From positions 806,001-870,000 of the forward strand of contig CANLEM010000001.1 in the NCBI GenBank assembly GCA_947489685.1: a stretch of DNA of 64,000 nt, written 5' to 3'. The position numbers were made by a program, and so were the translations under genes. The notes beneath the pieces are model-generated. The model made no database searches, was not told where the DNA came from, and worked only from the letters and a program-made list of their open reading frames with translations. Source of the DNA: an uncultured Aquimarina sp. Its GTDB lineage: Bacteria > Bacteroidota > Bacteroidia > Flavobacteriales > Flavobacteriaceae. Shown here piece after piece: positions 52,346 through 61,608 of the stretch. The number at the start of each line of letters is the position of its first letter. Within the stretch, counting starts at the first letter, position 1.

Positions 52346-52724
52346 AAACAGTAGTGGATGATTTTATTTGATTTTTAAGCGTTCTTAGTACTTCATCAAT
52401 ATCAACCAAAATTTGATGATCGGTAAAGCGTAGCACAGTAATGCCCATAGAGGAAATGAATAATTTTTTAGGAGCATCTTGATTGTAAATTTCAAGAAAT
52501 TCATGAGCGTAACCATCTATTTCGATCGCTATTTTTAGTTGAGGACAATAAAAGTTGAAATGATAGCGCCCCATAGTTTGATTTCTTAAAAAATGATATC
52601 CTTTTTCATTTAGCTTTAGTTCAAGTTCGTCAATAACTTTGATGGTATTATTTAGAGAGTGTCGAATTATTTTCTCTGGCATTTTTTGATGCAATGGAAT
52701 AATGTGTGTGGACATAATTGACAT
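52335..52724 (-). CDS. DUF559-type endonuclease-fold protein, altered active site
   Basis: The longest frame starts with TTG at 52745 inside the promoter; ATG at 52724 (or 52715, MSTHIIPLHQ) is more likely. The product has about 129 residues. The PD-(D/E)xK core related to Vsr is seen in YHFNFYCPQLKIAIEIDGYAHEF near 57-79 and ITVLRFTDHQIL near 95. In the family the position before FYCP is usually Asp (VDFYCP); here it is Asn, so metal binding may be lost. It heads the operon controlled by the operators at 52749-52806. Substrate unknown. Confidence 0.75.
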   Translation of the reverse strand: MSIMSTHIIPLHQKMPEKIIRHSLNNTIKVIDELELKLNEKGYHFLRNQTMGRYHFNFYCPQLKIAIEIDGYAHEFLEIYNQDAPKKLFISSMGITVLRFTDHQILVDIDEVLRTLKNQIKSSTTVYAV

Positions 52725-52748
52725 ATTTAGTTGTAATTTTTCCAAATT

Positions 52749-52806
52749 TATGGAAAAATTCCATATAAATTAAAATTTAATTATGTTAAAATTGGAAATA
52801 TTCCAA
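52749..52806. promoter_or_regulatory. Two palindromic operators for the S24 repressor in a divergent promoter
   Basis: Site 1: TATGGAA-AAA-TTCCATA (52749-52765). Site 2: TTGGAA-ATA-TTCCAA (52792-52806). Both follow TGGAA-N3-TTCCA, and their centres are 42 bp apart. Site 1 abuts the minus-strand -7 element TAAATTTG (52743-52750) of the DUF559 operon; site 2 covers the -33 TTG (52793-52795) of the S24 gene, whose -7 TATCTTTG is at 52814-52821. The geometry predicts repression of both directions by the S24 protein. Confidence 0.7.
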
Positions 52807-52821
52807 AATCTTGTATCTTTG
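52793..52821 (+). promoter_or_regulatory. Promoter of the S24 repressor gene
   Basis: TTG (52793-52795), 18-nt spacer, TATCTTTG (52814-52821), 60 bases before the start. The -33 element lies inside operator 2, as in autorepressed LexA-type genes. Confidence 0.7.
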
Positions 52822-52881
52822 TTATTAGTTATCCCAGATTAAAAGGTATGTATATGATATAATAATTAAAATCCTGATTTT

Positions 52882-53649
52882 ATGGATAATTTAACTGACC
52901 AAACAATTAAGCGATTTAAACAAATTCGCGAAGAGAACCATTATACCCAAGCTGATTTTGCCAGTATTTTGCAAATCAAAAATTCGACTGCTGATATCGA
53001 AAGGGGTAAGACAAAAATATCTGGAAAAGTTGTAGCTAGATTACTACAAGAATTCAGCATTAATCCTTTATGGTTATTTGGAGAAAGTCATCAAAAAAAT
53101 ATTCAACTGCACTTAGGTGATGTTTCTCCCAAAGTGGTAACCGTAGATACTCAAAATAACGAAAATATTGTTTTAGTTAATGTCAAGGCGGCTGCGGGGT
53201 ATCCGCATAATGTGCAGGATGTAGATTGGTATCAACAATTGCCCGCGTTTGATATCCCATTACCCGAATACCGAAATGCGACATATAGAGGTTTTCAGGT
53301 TGAAGGTGATAGTATGATGCCTGTATTAGAGCCAAAAGAATGGGTGATTGGAAAAGCAATTAATAACCTTTCTGAGATTGGCAATAATTCGATTTGCGTG
53401 GTAGTACTTGAAGATAGTGTTGTGGTAAAAAAAATAAAAAAGAATGAAGACGCTTCTGTGATTACATTAGTTTCTTTAAACTCTGAGTATTTACCATATA
53501 ATATTCAAACACATCAAATCGTAGAGTTGTGGGAAATAAATAGTAAGTTAAGTTTTAATATTGATGCTAATTCTGATACTGCAAGTTTAAAGCAATTACA
53601 AGAAGCGATGCTTGTGTTAACTTCTGAAGTAAGAAGTTTAAAAAGTTAA
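52882..53649 (+). CDS. LexA-like XRE/S24 family repressor
   Basis: The product has 255 residues. An XRE helix-turn-helix is at about 10-62 (FKQIREENHYTQADFASIL...STADIERGK). The S24/LexA domain begins near 95: VKAAAGYPHNV holds the Ala-Gly cleavage site, FQVEGDSMMPVLEP near 140 the catalytic Ser, and DSVVVKKI near 178 the Lys. The protein should therefore self-cleave on DNA damage and derepress its targets. It is divergent from the DUF559-radicalSAM-TIGR03915 operon across two matching operators. There are no phage genes nearby, so a prophage repressor is unlikely. Confidence 0.88.
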   Translation: MDNLTDQTIKRFKQIREENHYTQADFASILQIKNSTADIERGKTKISGKVVARLLQEFSINPLWLFGESHQKNIQLHLGDVSPKVVTVDTQNNENIVLVNVKAAAGYPHNVQDVDWYQQLPAFDIPLPEYRNATYRGFQVEGDSMMPVLEPKEWVIGKAINNLSEIGNNSICVVVLEDSVVVKKIKKNEDASVITLVSLNSEYLPYNIQTHQIVELWEINSKLSFNIDANSDTASLKQLQEAMLVLTSEVRSLKS

Positions 53650-54647
53650 TTAATTATGTCTAATGCTTTAGCATGTGCTATGGCTTCGTCTGAAGTGCGT
53701 ACCAATAGGATAGGTGTTATTTTGAAGGAATCTATTATTTTTTGAATCCGTTTTTCTTTACGTTTGTGATTTACACTTCTTAAATATATCGCCAAAATGC
53801 GATTGGGATATTGTGTTGCTATTTTGGTATAAATATCGGCATCCTTTTCTCCACTATCTCCAATTAAAACAAATTTCATTTCAGGATACATTTTTAAAAG
53901 ATTTAGAATTTCTGATTGCTTATGAGGCATTTTGGGCTTTGGTGTTTTGTCAAACGGAGTTCTAAAATCTCTAAGTAAAATTGGGCCCTTAGGAAAGTTG
54001 TTTTTTTTGAAAAAAGCACTTAAATAATCATATAAATTCCAAGGACTATTACTTACATAAAAAAATGGATTAACCGGATTATTTTTCTTCCCTTTATGAA
54101 GTTTGTCATAAAATTTTACAGTACCCTCAATGGCTAATCTTTTATCAAAATTTTTAAAAAAAGTATTTGCGATAACGCGCCATTTAAAAAAAGAAGCGAC
54201 TCCTGTGTGCAAAATAGTGTCATCAATATCACTAATAATACCGTATTCTGCATCAGATGATGGAATAAGCATTTGACTTATGAAATTGTTGTTGTCGCTT
54301 ATTTTCTTTTTTGTTTCACCATCTTTATAGGATACAGAGTAGGTTAACCATCCTTTTTGGTCAAGGTATGTAGAGAGCGTCGAGATATCTTTTTCTAGAT
54401 GATAGTACCCTTCGGGATCTGTTGATGTTTCTATAATGTCTCCATCAGGAAGTTTTAATACTACAGGTGTGTTTCGTATTTCGTCACTTTCAAATTGTCG
54501 ATAAATATTTCGTAACGTTTTTAATACACTTTGGTTTAGGCTAAAATCTATGTTTTCATCTTCAAGAGCTCTTCCGGTGGCACGAAAAAGGTAAGGAGTG
54601 CCATAACCTAGGTAGGGGTTGATCCGTAAAGCTTTCTTTTTGAACAT
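53646..54647 (-). CDS. App1-type phosphatidate phosphatase family protein (DUF2183)
   Basis: The product has 333 residues. The HAD-like catalytic motif YGIISDIDDTILHTG near 137 (DxDxT) is the App1/DUF2183 signature, with FVLIGDSGEKDADIY near 258 as the distal Asp motif. The N-terminal 120 residues form a beta domain (DGDIIETSTDPEGYYHLEKD). App1 in yeast removes phosphate from phosphatidate; bacterial members are assumed to act on lipid phosphates. The 3' end overlaps the S24 gene by 4 bases, convergently. Confidence 0.88.
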   Translation of the reverse strand: MFKKKALRINPYLGYGTPYLFRATGRALEDENIDFSLNQSVLKTLRNIYRQFESDEIRNTPVVLKLPDGDIIETSTDPEGYYHLEKDISTLSTYLDQKGWLTYSVSYKDGETKKKISDNNNFISQMLIPSSDAEYGIISDIDDTILHTGVASFFKWRVIANTFFKNFDKRLAIEGTVKFYDKLHKGKKNNPVNPFFYVSNSPWNLYDYLSAFFKKNNFPKGPILLRDFRTPFDKTPKPKMPHKQSEILNLLKMYPEMKFVLIGDSGEKDADIYTKIATQYPNRILAIYLRSVNHKRKEKRIQKIIDSFKITPILLVRTSDEAIAHAKALDIIN

Positions 54648-54677
54648 GTAAAAAAATAGATTTTGACATAAAAATAA

Positions 54678-54705
54678 ACAACCTCGCCAAAAGGAGCGAG
54701 GTTGT
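54678..54705 (-). terminator. Terminator of hppA
   Basis: Stem ACAACCTCGC (54678-54687) / GCGAGGTTGT (54696-54705) with an 8-nt loop, followed by Ts on the minus strand; 29 bases after the hppA stop. Confidence 0.85.
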
Positions 54706-54733
54706 CAAGATATAATTTTGTGTTTTTTTTATT

Positions 54734-57034
54734 TTAATGAAGTTTTGTAGCCACAATTTTTGATTGTGAATCTTCATTTTCTTTAAGTTCAGCACTTTTT
54801 TCTAAAGTAGTTTTAGACGGTTGAACAATTTCGATATCGTTATCTGCAACAGCTGTTTCTTCGGTATGGCCTCCTAAAATTGGAGCGATCACCAATCCGA
54901 TTAAACATGTTAACTTGATTAAAATATTCATAGATGGACCAGAAGTATCTTTAAACGGATCTCCAACAGTGTCTCCTGTTACAGCAGCCTTATGAGCATC
55001 AGAACCTTTGTAAGTCATCTCTCCATTAATTTCTACACCAGCTTCAAAAGATTTTTTTGCATTGTCCCATGCGCCTCCTGCATTGTTTTGAAAGATGGCC
55101 CATAACACACCACTTACAGTAACACCAGCCATATATCCTCCAAGCATTTCGGCAATTGCTAATTTATCCATTCCGAATAATAAAGGTACAAAGGCTATTA
55201 CTATAGGAAATCCAATAGTTAATAATCCCGGTAACATCATTTCTTTTAGTGAAGCTTTTGTGGAAATAGCAACACATTTGTCGTATTCTGGTGTTCCGGT
55301 ACCTTCCATAATCCCGGCAATATCTCTAAATTGACGACGTACTTCTTGTACCATTTCCATGGCTGCTTTACCTACAGCATTCATTGCTAGTGCCGAAAAT
55401 ACTACTGGTACCATACCACCAACAAAAAGCATTGCTAATACAGGTGCTTTAAAAATATTAATTCCATCTATCCCTGTAAAAGTAACATATGCAGCAAATA
55501 ATGCTAAAGACGTAAGTGCTGCAGAAGCAATAGCAAATCCTTTACCTGTTGCAGCTGTTGTATTTCCAACAGAATCAAGAATATCTGTACGCTCTCTAAC
55601 AATTGGTTCTTGTTCGCTCATTTCTGCAATACCACCGGCATTGTCCGAAATAGGACCGAAAGCATCAATAGCCAATTGCATTGCTGTAGTGGCCATCATA
55701 GCAGAAGCTGCTAATGCAACTCCATAAAACCCTGCAAAAGCATAAGATGCCCAAATTGCACCAGCAAATAATAAAACAGATGGGAACGTAGAAATCATTC
55801 CTGTAGCCAAGCCTGCTATTATGTTGGTTCCAGCACCTGTGCTTGATTGTTGAACAATTTTAAGAATAGGTGATTTGCCCAATCCAGTATAATATTCAGT
55901 AACAGATGAGATTACTGCTCCAACTGTCAAGCCTACTAGAGTAGCATAAAAAACTCTCATTGCAGAAATCTCTACAAGACCTTCTCCAAAAAATTCCATT
56001 TTCATAGTCTCTGGGAGCATCCATTTACATAATGCGAAACAGCTTACCGCTACTAATATTATTGATGTCCAGTTACCAATATTAAGAGCCCCCATTACTT
56101 GAGCTTCTTTGGCTTCATTACTTTTAATTTTTACCAACATAGTTCCTATAACCGAGATGATAATACCAACACCTGCTATTGCCATAGGTAGTAAGATTGG
56201 TCCAATACCTCCAAAGGCATCTGAAATTGAACCTCCCATGTCTTTAATTACGTAATTTCCTAATACCATAGCAGCCAATACTGTGGCAACATAAGAACCA
56301 AATAAATCAGCTCCCATTCCTGCTACATCTCCTACATTGTCACCTACATTATCTGCAATGGTAGCTGGATTACGAGGATCGTCTTCAGGGATACCTGCTT
56401 CAACTTTACCAACAAGATCTGCACCTACATCTGCTGCCTTGGTATAAATACCTCCACCAACACGAGCAAATAATGCAATAGATTCTGCACCCAAAGAAAA
56501 ACCAGCTAACGTTTCAAGAACTATAGTCATTTTATCTGTAGAAACCCATTCGCCTCCCATAAAAACATTATAAAATATAATGAAGAATGCCGTTAGTCCT
56601 AATACTGCTAAACCTGCTACTCCAAGCCCCATAACAGTACCACCTCCAAAAGATATTTTTAGTGCATTAGGCAAACTGGTTCGAGCAGCCTGGGTGGTTC
56701 TAACATTTGTTTTAGTAGCAATCTTCATTCCTATGTTTCCTGCAAATGCAGAGAAAACAGCTCCAAAAATAAAGGCTATTACAATTAACCAATGCGTAGT
56801 GTCTACCACAATAGAAACAATAAATAACAGGATACTAACGATAACCACAAATATGGCAAGTAATTTATACTCTGCATTTAAGAAAGCTAAGGCACCTTCA
56901 TAGATATGATCCGAAATTTCTTTCATTTTACCATCACCGGCATCTTGTTTCATTACCCAAGATTTTTTAATAAGCATATAAATTAGCCCTAGTACTGCCA
57001 AAGCAATTGGCATATAAATCATATTTGATTCCAT
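54734..57034 (-). CDS. hppA: Membrane-bound ion-pumping pyrophosphatase
   Basis: The product has 766 residues with about 16 membrane helices. It pumps H+ or Na+ using pyrophosphate. The substrate motif [19 protein letters not shown] near 217 binds Mg-PPi; the second acidic motif is in [14 protein letters not shown] near 460, and [10 protein letters not shown] near 650 completes the site. In [12 protein letters not shown] the Ala (instead of Lys) indicates the K+-dependent class. After the last helix there is an unusual acidic/Lys tail of about 45 residues ([14 protein letters not shown]). Soluble ppa lies next upstream, so the two pyrophosphatases are neighbours. Confidence 0.95.
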   Translation of the reverse strand: MESNMIYMPIALAVLGLIYMLIKKSWVMKQDAGDGKMKEISDHIYEGALAFLNAEYKLLAIFVVIVSILLFIVSIVVDTTHWLIVIAFIFGAVFSAFAGNIGMKIATKTNVRTTQAARTSLPNALKISFGGGTVMGLGVAGLAVLGLTAFFIIFYNVFMGGEWVSTDKMTIVLETLAGFSLGAESIALFARVGGGIYTKAADVGADLVGKVEAGIPEDDPRNPATIADNVGDNVGDVAGMGADLFGSYVATVLAAMVLGNYVIKDMGGSISDAFGGIGPILLPMAIAGVGIIISVIGTMLVKIKSNEAKEAQVMGALNIGNWTSIILVAVSCFALCKWMLPETMKMEFFGEGLVEISAMRVFYATLVGLTVGAVISSVTEYYTGLGKSPILKIVQQSSTGAGTNIIAGLATGMISTFPSVLLFAGAIWASYAFAGFYGVALAASAMMATTAMQLAIDAFGPISDNAGGIAEMSEQEPIVRERTDILDSVGNTTAATGKGFAIASAALTSLALFAAYVTFTGIDGINIFKAPVLAMLFVGGMVPVVFSALAMNAVGKAAMEMVQEVRRQFRDIAGIMEGTGTPEYDKCVAISTKASLKEMMLPGLLTIGFPIVIAFVPLLFGMDKLAIAEMLGGYMAGVTVSGVLWAIFQNNAGGAWDNAKKSFEAGVEINGEMTYKGSDAHKAAVTGDTVGDPFKDTSGPSMNILIKLTCLIGLVIAPILGGHTEETAVADNDIEIVQPSKTTLEKSAELKENEDSQSKIVATKLH

Positions 57035-57088
57035 TAAATATATTTTAAGTTAATTAGTCGCTAAAAGTAGTAAAAATACCCTAAATAC

Positions 57089-57126
57089 AAAAAGCTCAAT
57101 ATTTATAATAAAATATTGAGCTTTTT
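57089..57126 (-). terminator. Terminator of ppa
   Basis: Perfect 16-bp stem AAAAAGCTCAATATTT (57089-57104) / AAATATTGAGCTTTTT (57111-57126), 6-nt loop, between ppa and hppA, so the two are not simply one operon. Confidence 0.88.
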
Positions 57127-57146
57127 ATGATTTTTTGAAATAAAAT

Positions 57147-57677
57147 TTAAGAGATGCTAAACAATCCCTCAGGTTTATCTTCGATATCGTCAAAACGTTT
57201 TACGCAGGCTTCAATAATGCTTTTGGCCTCATCAATATTACCCCATCCACCAACATCAACTTTTTTCTCTTCAAGATCCTTGTATACCTGAAAAAAGTGT
57301 TCGATTTCTTTTATTAAGTGAGGGTTCATTTCTTTTAAATCGGCTAATCTATTTGCAATAGGATCTGCAACAGGAACACAGATGATCTTTTCATCTGGTC
57401 CTTTTTCATCTGCCATATGAAAAACACCAATAGGCTTAACTTCAATTACACAACCCGGAAATGTAGGTTCTGTAACTAATACCAATACATCTAGAGGATC
57501 ACCATCCAATGCAAGAGTTTCTGGAATAAAACCATAATCAGCAGGATACATCATAGATGAAAATATCATGCGATCGTAGCGTATTTTTTTGATATCAAAA
57601 TCGTATTCGTATTTATTTCGACTTCCCTTAGGAATTTCAATAAGTACATCGAAGCTTTCGCGAGTAGCTGCGCTCAT
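57147..57677 (-). CDS. ppa: Soluble inorganic pyrophosphatase, family I
   Basis: Hydrolyses pyrophosphate in the cytoplasm. The frame is open to 57707, but the -7 promoter element at 57705-57712 would lie at that start; ATG at 57677 (MSAATRESFDV) is chosen (176 residues). Motifs: IPKGSRNKYEYDF near 13, YPADYGFIPETLALDGDPLDVLVL near 43-66 with the metal-binding Asps, and the KIICVPVADP block near 97. The length suits the prokaryotic hexameric type. It ends at its own terminator before hppA. Confidence 0.95.
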   Translation of the reverse strand: MSAATRESFDVLIEIPKGSRNKYEYDFDIKKIRYDRMIFSSMMYPADYGFIPETLALDGDPLDVLVLVTEPTFPGCVIEVKPIGVFHMADEKGPDEKIICVPVADPIANRLADLKEMNPHLIKEIEHFFQVYKDLEEKKVDVGGWGNIDEAKSIIEACVKRFDDIEDKPEGLFSIS

Positions 57678-57704
57678 AATCTTTGTTTTCTTTTTAATGG
57701 GCGG

Positions 57705-57712
57705 CAAAGATA
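57705..57712 (-). promoter_or_regulatory. -7 element of the ppa promoter
   Basis: TATCTTTG on the minus strand. The transcript would begin near 57698, which excludes the longer reading frame start at 57707 and supports ATG 57677. Confidence 0.6.
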
Positions 57713-57861
57713 GGTATTACAAGGGGTTAGTTAAAATTTATTCGGAGAAAATATCAAATTTGTACTTAAAATTTAATCTTAAGTTAACCAATAACGTTTT
57801 CGGTAGGCCGATCGTGTCAAGATTAATGCAATTTTATCCTGAATTTATTTAAGAAAATAGA

Positions 57862-60357
57862 TTAGAAATAAAATCCAAATGATCCTGTAACTCCAAATTT
57901 ACGGGCATCAGGGTTGTCAAAATAATTTCCTCTAAAATGAAAATCAATTCTAAAAATTTTAAAAATATTACCTACACCAAGGCTATACTCCCAATACACT
58001 TCGTCTTCGGGTGCAATTAGGATTTCGTTAGAAGGTGCACTAAGCAAGATATTTTCATCAGACAATTGTCCCCAGGCTCCTCTAACACCAACTAATTCTC
58101 TTAAATTAAGTTTTCTTAGTAATGGTATTCTAGAAAAAATCCTTCCGTTAAAATTATGTTCTAAATGTAATGTTGCATAGGTATCGGTAACAAATTCGTA
58201 AAAATTAAGTAACGGAAATGTATTGTATATCGATAAATAGGTTTGGTTACCAGGTATTACACTTAATAGGCCTAAAGGCACGTCTCCAAAAGTTTTTCCT
58301 AGTTCGAGTGTGCTGTTTAACCTTCCAAAACCTCCAATATTCCAGGGCTGTTGATATAAAAGTTGGATTTTTTGATACTCAAAATCACTTTCGATTAATC
58401 CTTTGACACCCACGCTATAATTAAGAAACAAGGTGGCAAAATCTCCTTCGTTTACTGTGATTTTATCAACACCATAACCTGTTGTTTTTCTTCCAGGAAA
58501 ATATGCTAAAGAAGTGGCAATTTCGGTTTGCTTGATTTCTGATTCTAGCACATTCGTTTCTGAGTCTATAAAATCCAAACTAAACAAAGATCTATCTGCG
58601 GGTTTTAATGTCCTAAAGGACCCAGTAACTCCTACCGTAAAATTTTTCTTAGGTTCTAACTGCATAGAAAATGCAGTCAAATTAATCGAAGTTAGCCTGT
58701 CGTTATCCCCAGTAGCTATTATTGAAGAGGAAGCTAAGCTTCTTCCTTCTACATCATTGGTATTTGTCAAACTGGCTCCTAATTGCTCTACATCTCTTCG
58801 GTTTCCGGCGGATACAATGAGTCTAGATTTTCGATCTACAAGATATTTACCGGATACTCCATATTTAAACTTCGTATCCTTAAATCCGTAGGCTCCATAC
58901 CCTTCGATTCTCCATCTATCGTTGGCTGTAAAATAAGTTCGTCCCCCGGCTCTTAATCTCCAGCCTTCGATGTCATTAAAACCGACAGTAGAGAATAGAG
59001 GTCCAAAATCGAAACCATCAAACTCTACATATCCCGTAGCTAATATGGTTCCTATGTTATAGAGTCTTTTAAAAGCTTTTACGGTTCGTAAGGTGTCTAA
59101 AAGCTTATATACTTTTTGTTCATCTTTATTAAGTTCTTCCATTCTGGCATTCTTCCAGAATGAATCTTCGCGATTATAAATGTCCTGATCGTAGGGATCT
59201 ACTTGGCTTTGATAGAATTTTCTATCCTTTTTTTGGTCAAATTTGTAATTGTCAAATAGTGTTGTTCTTTTTCCGTATACACCGCGAGATTTTTCCTTTT
59301 TACTAAAAGCAAAATCGGATTGAAAATAATCTTTGGTAATCAAAAATATCGAATCATTTAGCACATCAAATTCCTGTTCGATATATAAATCTTTTACCCA
59401 GTTAATATTGGCGCTTTTAGTAATTTCGAGATTAATTTCTTTAATGGCCCATGTAGTATCGTTTACCCAAAAATCACCTTTAAAAGTAAGTTCGTTCTTT
59501 CTTCTAGGGTAATAAATAATATTGTAGCACCATTTATTGCCAATGTATGCACTGTCTGAAAGTACATAATTATACACGCCGACTCCTGTTCGAGATAACG
59601 GACTAGTAAAACTTTTGTCGAAAAATTTTAGATAATTATCATATACATCGTAATCGGAGTATAAATCTTTTACGAATGCAATAAGTGTTTGATTATCGCT
59701 AAAACCAGCATTTTTGTTTCCAGTTAGTACTTCTTTAGTTTCATTAATAACATTGTCCCCATAGACTTTTGAGATAGCTTCATTAAGAAAAATAGGTAAA
59801 TATGTTTTTCCGGTTATTCTCGAAGTATCCACATCATTAAAAATGAATTCCATACCATTAAAAATCCTGCTATTGATTAGGCTACTATCTATAGTGTTTA
59901 GGTCAAACTCTAATTTTTCATACTTATCATATGTGTATTGTTTGAATTTTTTGACCCCGTTTTCTCTTCGATTATCCCATATTTTTTTCAGAATATCTAT
60001 TGCGGGATTATTTTTCTTGGAAGTTTTACCTTTGTAAATAACCACTTCGTCTAATGAAGCAGCTTCTTCTTCCAAGGTAATTTCCATATTATACGTAACT
60101 CGTTTGGTGAGTTTTACGTTTTTGGTTTCAAAACCAATAAAAGAGATTTTAATGCTCGAATGATTGTCATCAGATTCCATATAAAATCTACCATTCTCAT
60201 CGGTAATAGTACCTATGGTAGAATTAACGAAAACTATATTTGCAAAAGGTATGGGTTGTTTGTTGCTGTCGTAAACCTGACCACCAACTTTGGTTTGCGC
60301 AAGAAGAAAAGTACAACTAAATATTGTTAGAATTCCCCCTAAAATCAAATCTCTCAT
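57862..60357 (-). CDS. DUF5686 outer-membrane protein with carboxypeptidase-regulatory domain
   Basis: The product has 831 residues with a signal peptide (to LLAQT near 22). A CarboxypepD_reg-like domain follows at about 24-100 (VGGQVYDSNKQPIPFANIVFVNS). The DUF5686 body begins with NPAIDILKKIWDNRRENGVKKFKQYTYDKYEKLE near 118. The C-terminal half is a beta-barrel ending in Phe (GSFGFYF). It is an outer-membrane protein of unknown function, frequent in Bacteroidetes and formally similar to TonB-dependent receptors without a plug. Confidence 0.9.
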   Translation of the reverse strand: MRDLILGGILTIFSCTFLLAQTKVGGQVYDSNKQPIPFANIVFVNSTIGTITDENGRFYMESDDNHSSIKISFIGFETKNVKLTKRVTYNMEITLEEEAASLDEVVIYKGKTSKKNNPAIDILKKIWDNRRENGVKKFKQYTYDKYEKLEFDLNTIDSSLINSRIFNGMEFIFNDVDTSRITGKTYLPIFLNEAISKVYGDNVINETKEVLTGNKNAGFSDNQTLIAFVKDLYSDYDVYDNYLKFFDKSFTSPLSRTGVGVYNYVLSDSAYIGNKWCYNIIYYPRRKNELTFKGDFWVNDTTWAIKEINLEITKSANINWVKDLYIEQEFDVLNDSIFLITKDYFQSDFAFSKKEKSRGVYGKRTTLFDNYKFDQKKDRKFYQSQVDPYDQDIYNREDSFWKNARMEELNKDEQKVYKLLDTLRTVKAFKRLYNIGTILATGYVEFDGFDFGPLFSTVGFNDIEGWRLRAGGRTYFTANDRWRIEGYGAYGFKDTKFKYGVSGKYLVDRKSRLIVSAGNRRDVEQLGASLTNTNDVEGRSLASSSIIATGDNDRLTSINLTAFSMQLEPKKNFTVGVTGSFRTLKPADRSLFSLDFIDSETNVLESEIKQTEIATSLAYFPGRKTTGYGVDKITVNEGDFATLFLNYSVGVKGLIESDFEYQKIQLLYQQPWNIGGFGRLNSTLELGKTFGDVPLGLLSVIPGNQTYLSIYNTFPLLNFYEFVTDTYATLHLEHNFNGRIFSRIPLLRKLNLRELVGVRGAWGQLSDENILLSAPSNEILIAPEDEVYWEYSLGVGNIFKIFRIDFHFRGNYFDNPDARKFGVTGSFGFYF

Positions 60358-60466
60358 CTAAAGCTATTAAAATTAATACTTGTGATAATGTTAGTGGATC
60401 ACCTCAATTTTCAGGCCAATTTTTGATATTCCTGAAATTGATGAAACGCAAAATAAAAGCTTTATT

Positions 60467-61444
60467 TTATTTATACATTACTTTTTTTACAGCTTTAACA
60501 ACATCTTTACTATTAGGTAACCATTCTTCTAATAATCCTGGAGAATACGGAGTTGGAGTATCTGCGGTATTAATTTTAATGATGGGAGCATCTAAATAAT
60601 CAAAAATATTTGATTGAACCTGATATGTGATTTCTGAAGCAATATTGGCGAGTGGCCATGCTTCTTCTAGTATGATCAAGCGATTTGTTTTTTTAACTGA
60701 AGTAAATATAGCATCAAGATCCAAAGGGCGTACTGTTCTTAAATCTATAATTTCGCAAGAGATATTTTCTTTTGCCAACTCATCTGCCGCTTTGTAGGCT
60801 TCTTTGATAATTTTTCCGAAAGAAACGATTGTAACATCATTACCTTCTCTTTTGGTTTCGGCCACTCCTAAAGGGATTGTGTATTCTCCTTCGGGTACTT
60901 CGGCCTTATCACCGTACATTTGTTCACTTTCCATAAAGATAACGGGATCATTATCTCTTATGGCTGATTTTAATAATCCTTTAGCATCTTTTGGGTTAGA
61001 AGGGATAACTACTTTTAAACCAGGAGTATTTGCAAACCAATTTTCAAAAGCTTGAGAGTGCGTTGCTCCTAATTGCCCTGCCGATGCTGTAGGACCTCTA
61101 AAAACAATAGGTATATTAAATTGACCACCACTCATTTGACGCATTTTGGCGGCATTGTTTATGATTTGATCAATACCTACCAATGAAAAGTTAAAGGTCA
61201 TAAACTCTATGATGGGCCGATTACCATTCATAGCACTTCCTACACCAATTCCTGAAAAACCTAATTCTGAGATAGGAGTATCCAGAACCCTTTCTGGGCC
61301 AAACTCATCTAGCATACCTTTACTAGCTTTATAGGCTCCATTGTATTCTGCTACTTCTTCACCCATTAAATAAATAGATTCGTCGCGACGCATTTCTTCA
61401 CTCATGGCTTCGCAAATTGCTTCTCTGAATTGTATCGTTTTCAT
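60467..61444 (-). CDS. pdhB: Pyruvate dehydrogenase E1 component, beta subunit
   Basis: With the alpha subunit (not in the window) this oxidatively decarboxylates pyruvate using thiamine diphosphate. The product has 325 residues. FREAICEAMSEEMRRDESIYLMGEEVAEYNGAYKASKG opens the pyrimidine-binding domain with the cofactor-contacting Glu near 29; RGPTASAGQLGATHSQ near 115 and ISCEIIDLRTVRPLD near 229 are conserved. Clean single-gene unit with a -7 element at 61479-61486. The alpha-subunit gene is not adjacent on either side. Confidence 0.93.
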   Translation of the reverse strand: MKTIQFREAICEAMSEEMRRDESIYLMGEEVAEYNGAYKASKGMLDEFGPERVLDTPISELGFSGIGVGSAMNGNRPIIEFMTFNFSLVGIDQIINNAAKMRQMSGGQFNIPIVFRGPTASAGQLGATHSQAFENWFANTPGLKVVIPSNPKDAKGLLKSAIRDNDPVIFMESEQMYGDKAEVPEGEYTIPLGVAETKREGNDVTIVSFGKIIKEAYKAADELAKENISCEIIDLRTVRPLDLDAIFTSVKKTNRLIILEEAWPLANIASEITYQVQSNIFDYLDAPIIKINTADTPTPYSPGLLEEWLPNSKDVVKAVKKVMYK

Positions 61445-61478
61445 TAATATAAATGTTATTTTTGTGCTATACGAAAGG

Positions 61479-61486
61479 CAAAAGTA
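61479..61486 (-). promoter_or_regulatory. -7 element of the pdhB promoter
   Basis: TACTTTTG on the minus strand, 35 bases before the start codon; exact TAnnTTTG, no clear TTG. Confidence 0.5.
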
Positions 61487-61608
61487 GCAATTAAAACCCT
61501 TTGATTACTCCTGAATATTGAAAAATTTATTATGCACGCATAGTAAATTAGACATTTTATTTGTACCTTCGCCTTTATTATTAAATTCTCAAAAAATACC
61601 TATATAAA

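Noticed and set aside
52882-53649. S24/XRE protein as a prophage repressor
   Set aside because: No phage genes are near; it faces a DNA-repair operon with matching operators, as in SOS-like control.
60450-60468. Hairpin AAAATAAA/TTTATTTT as terminator of pdhB
   Set aside because: Pure A/T stem overlapping the stop codon; such pairings are expected by chance in this AT-rich DNA.
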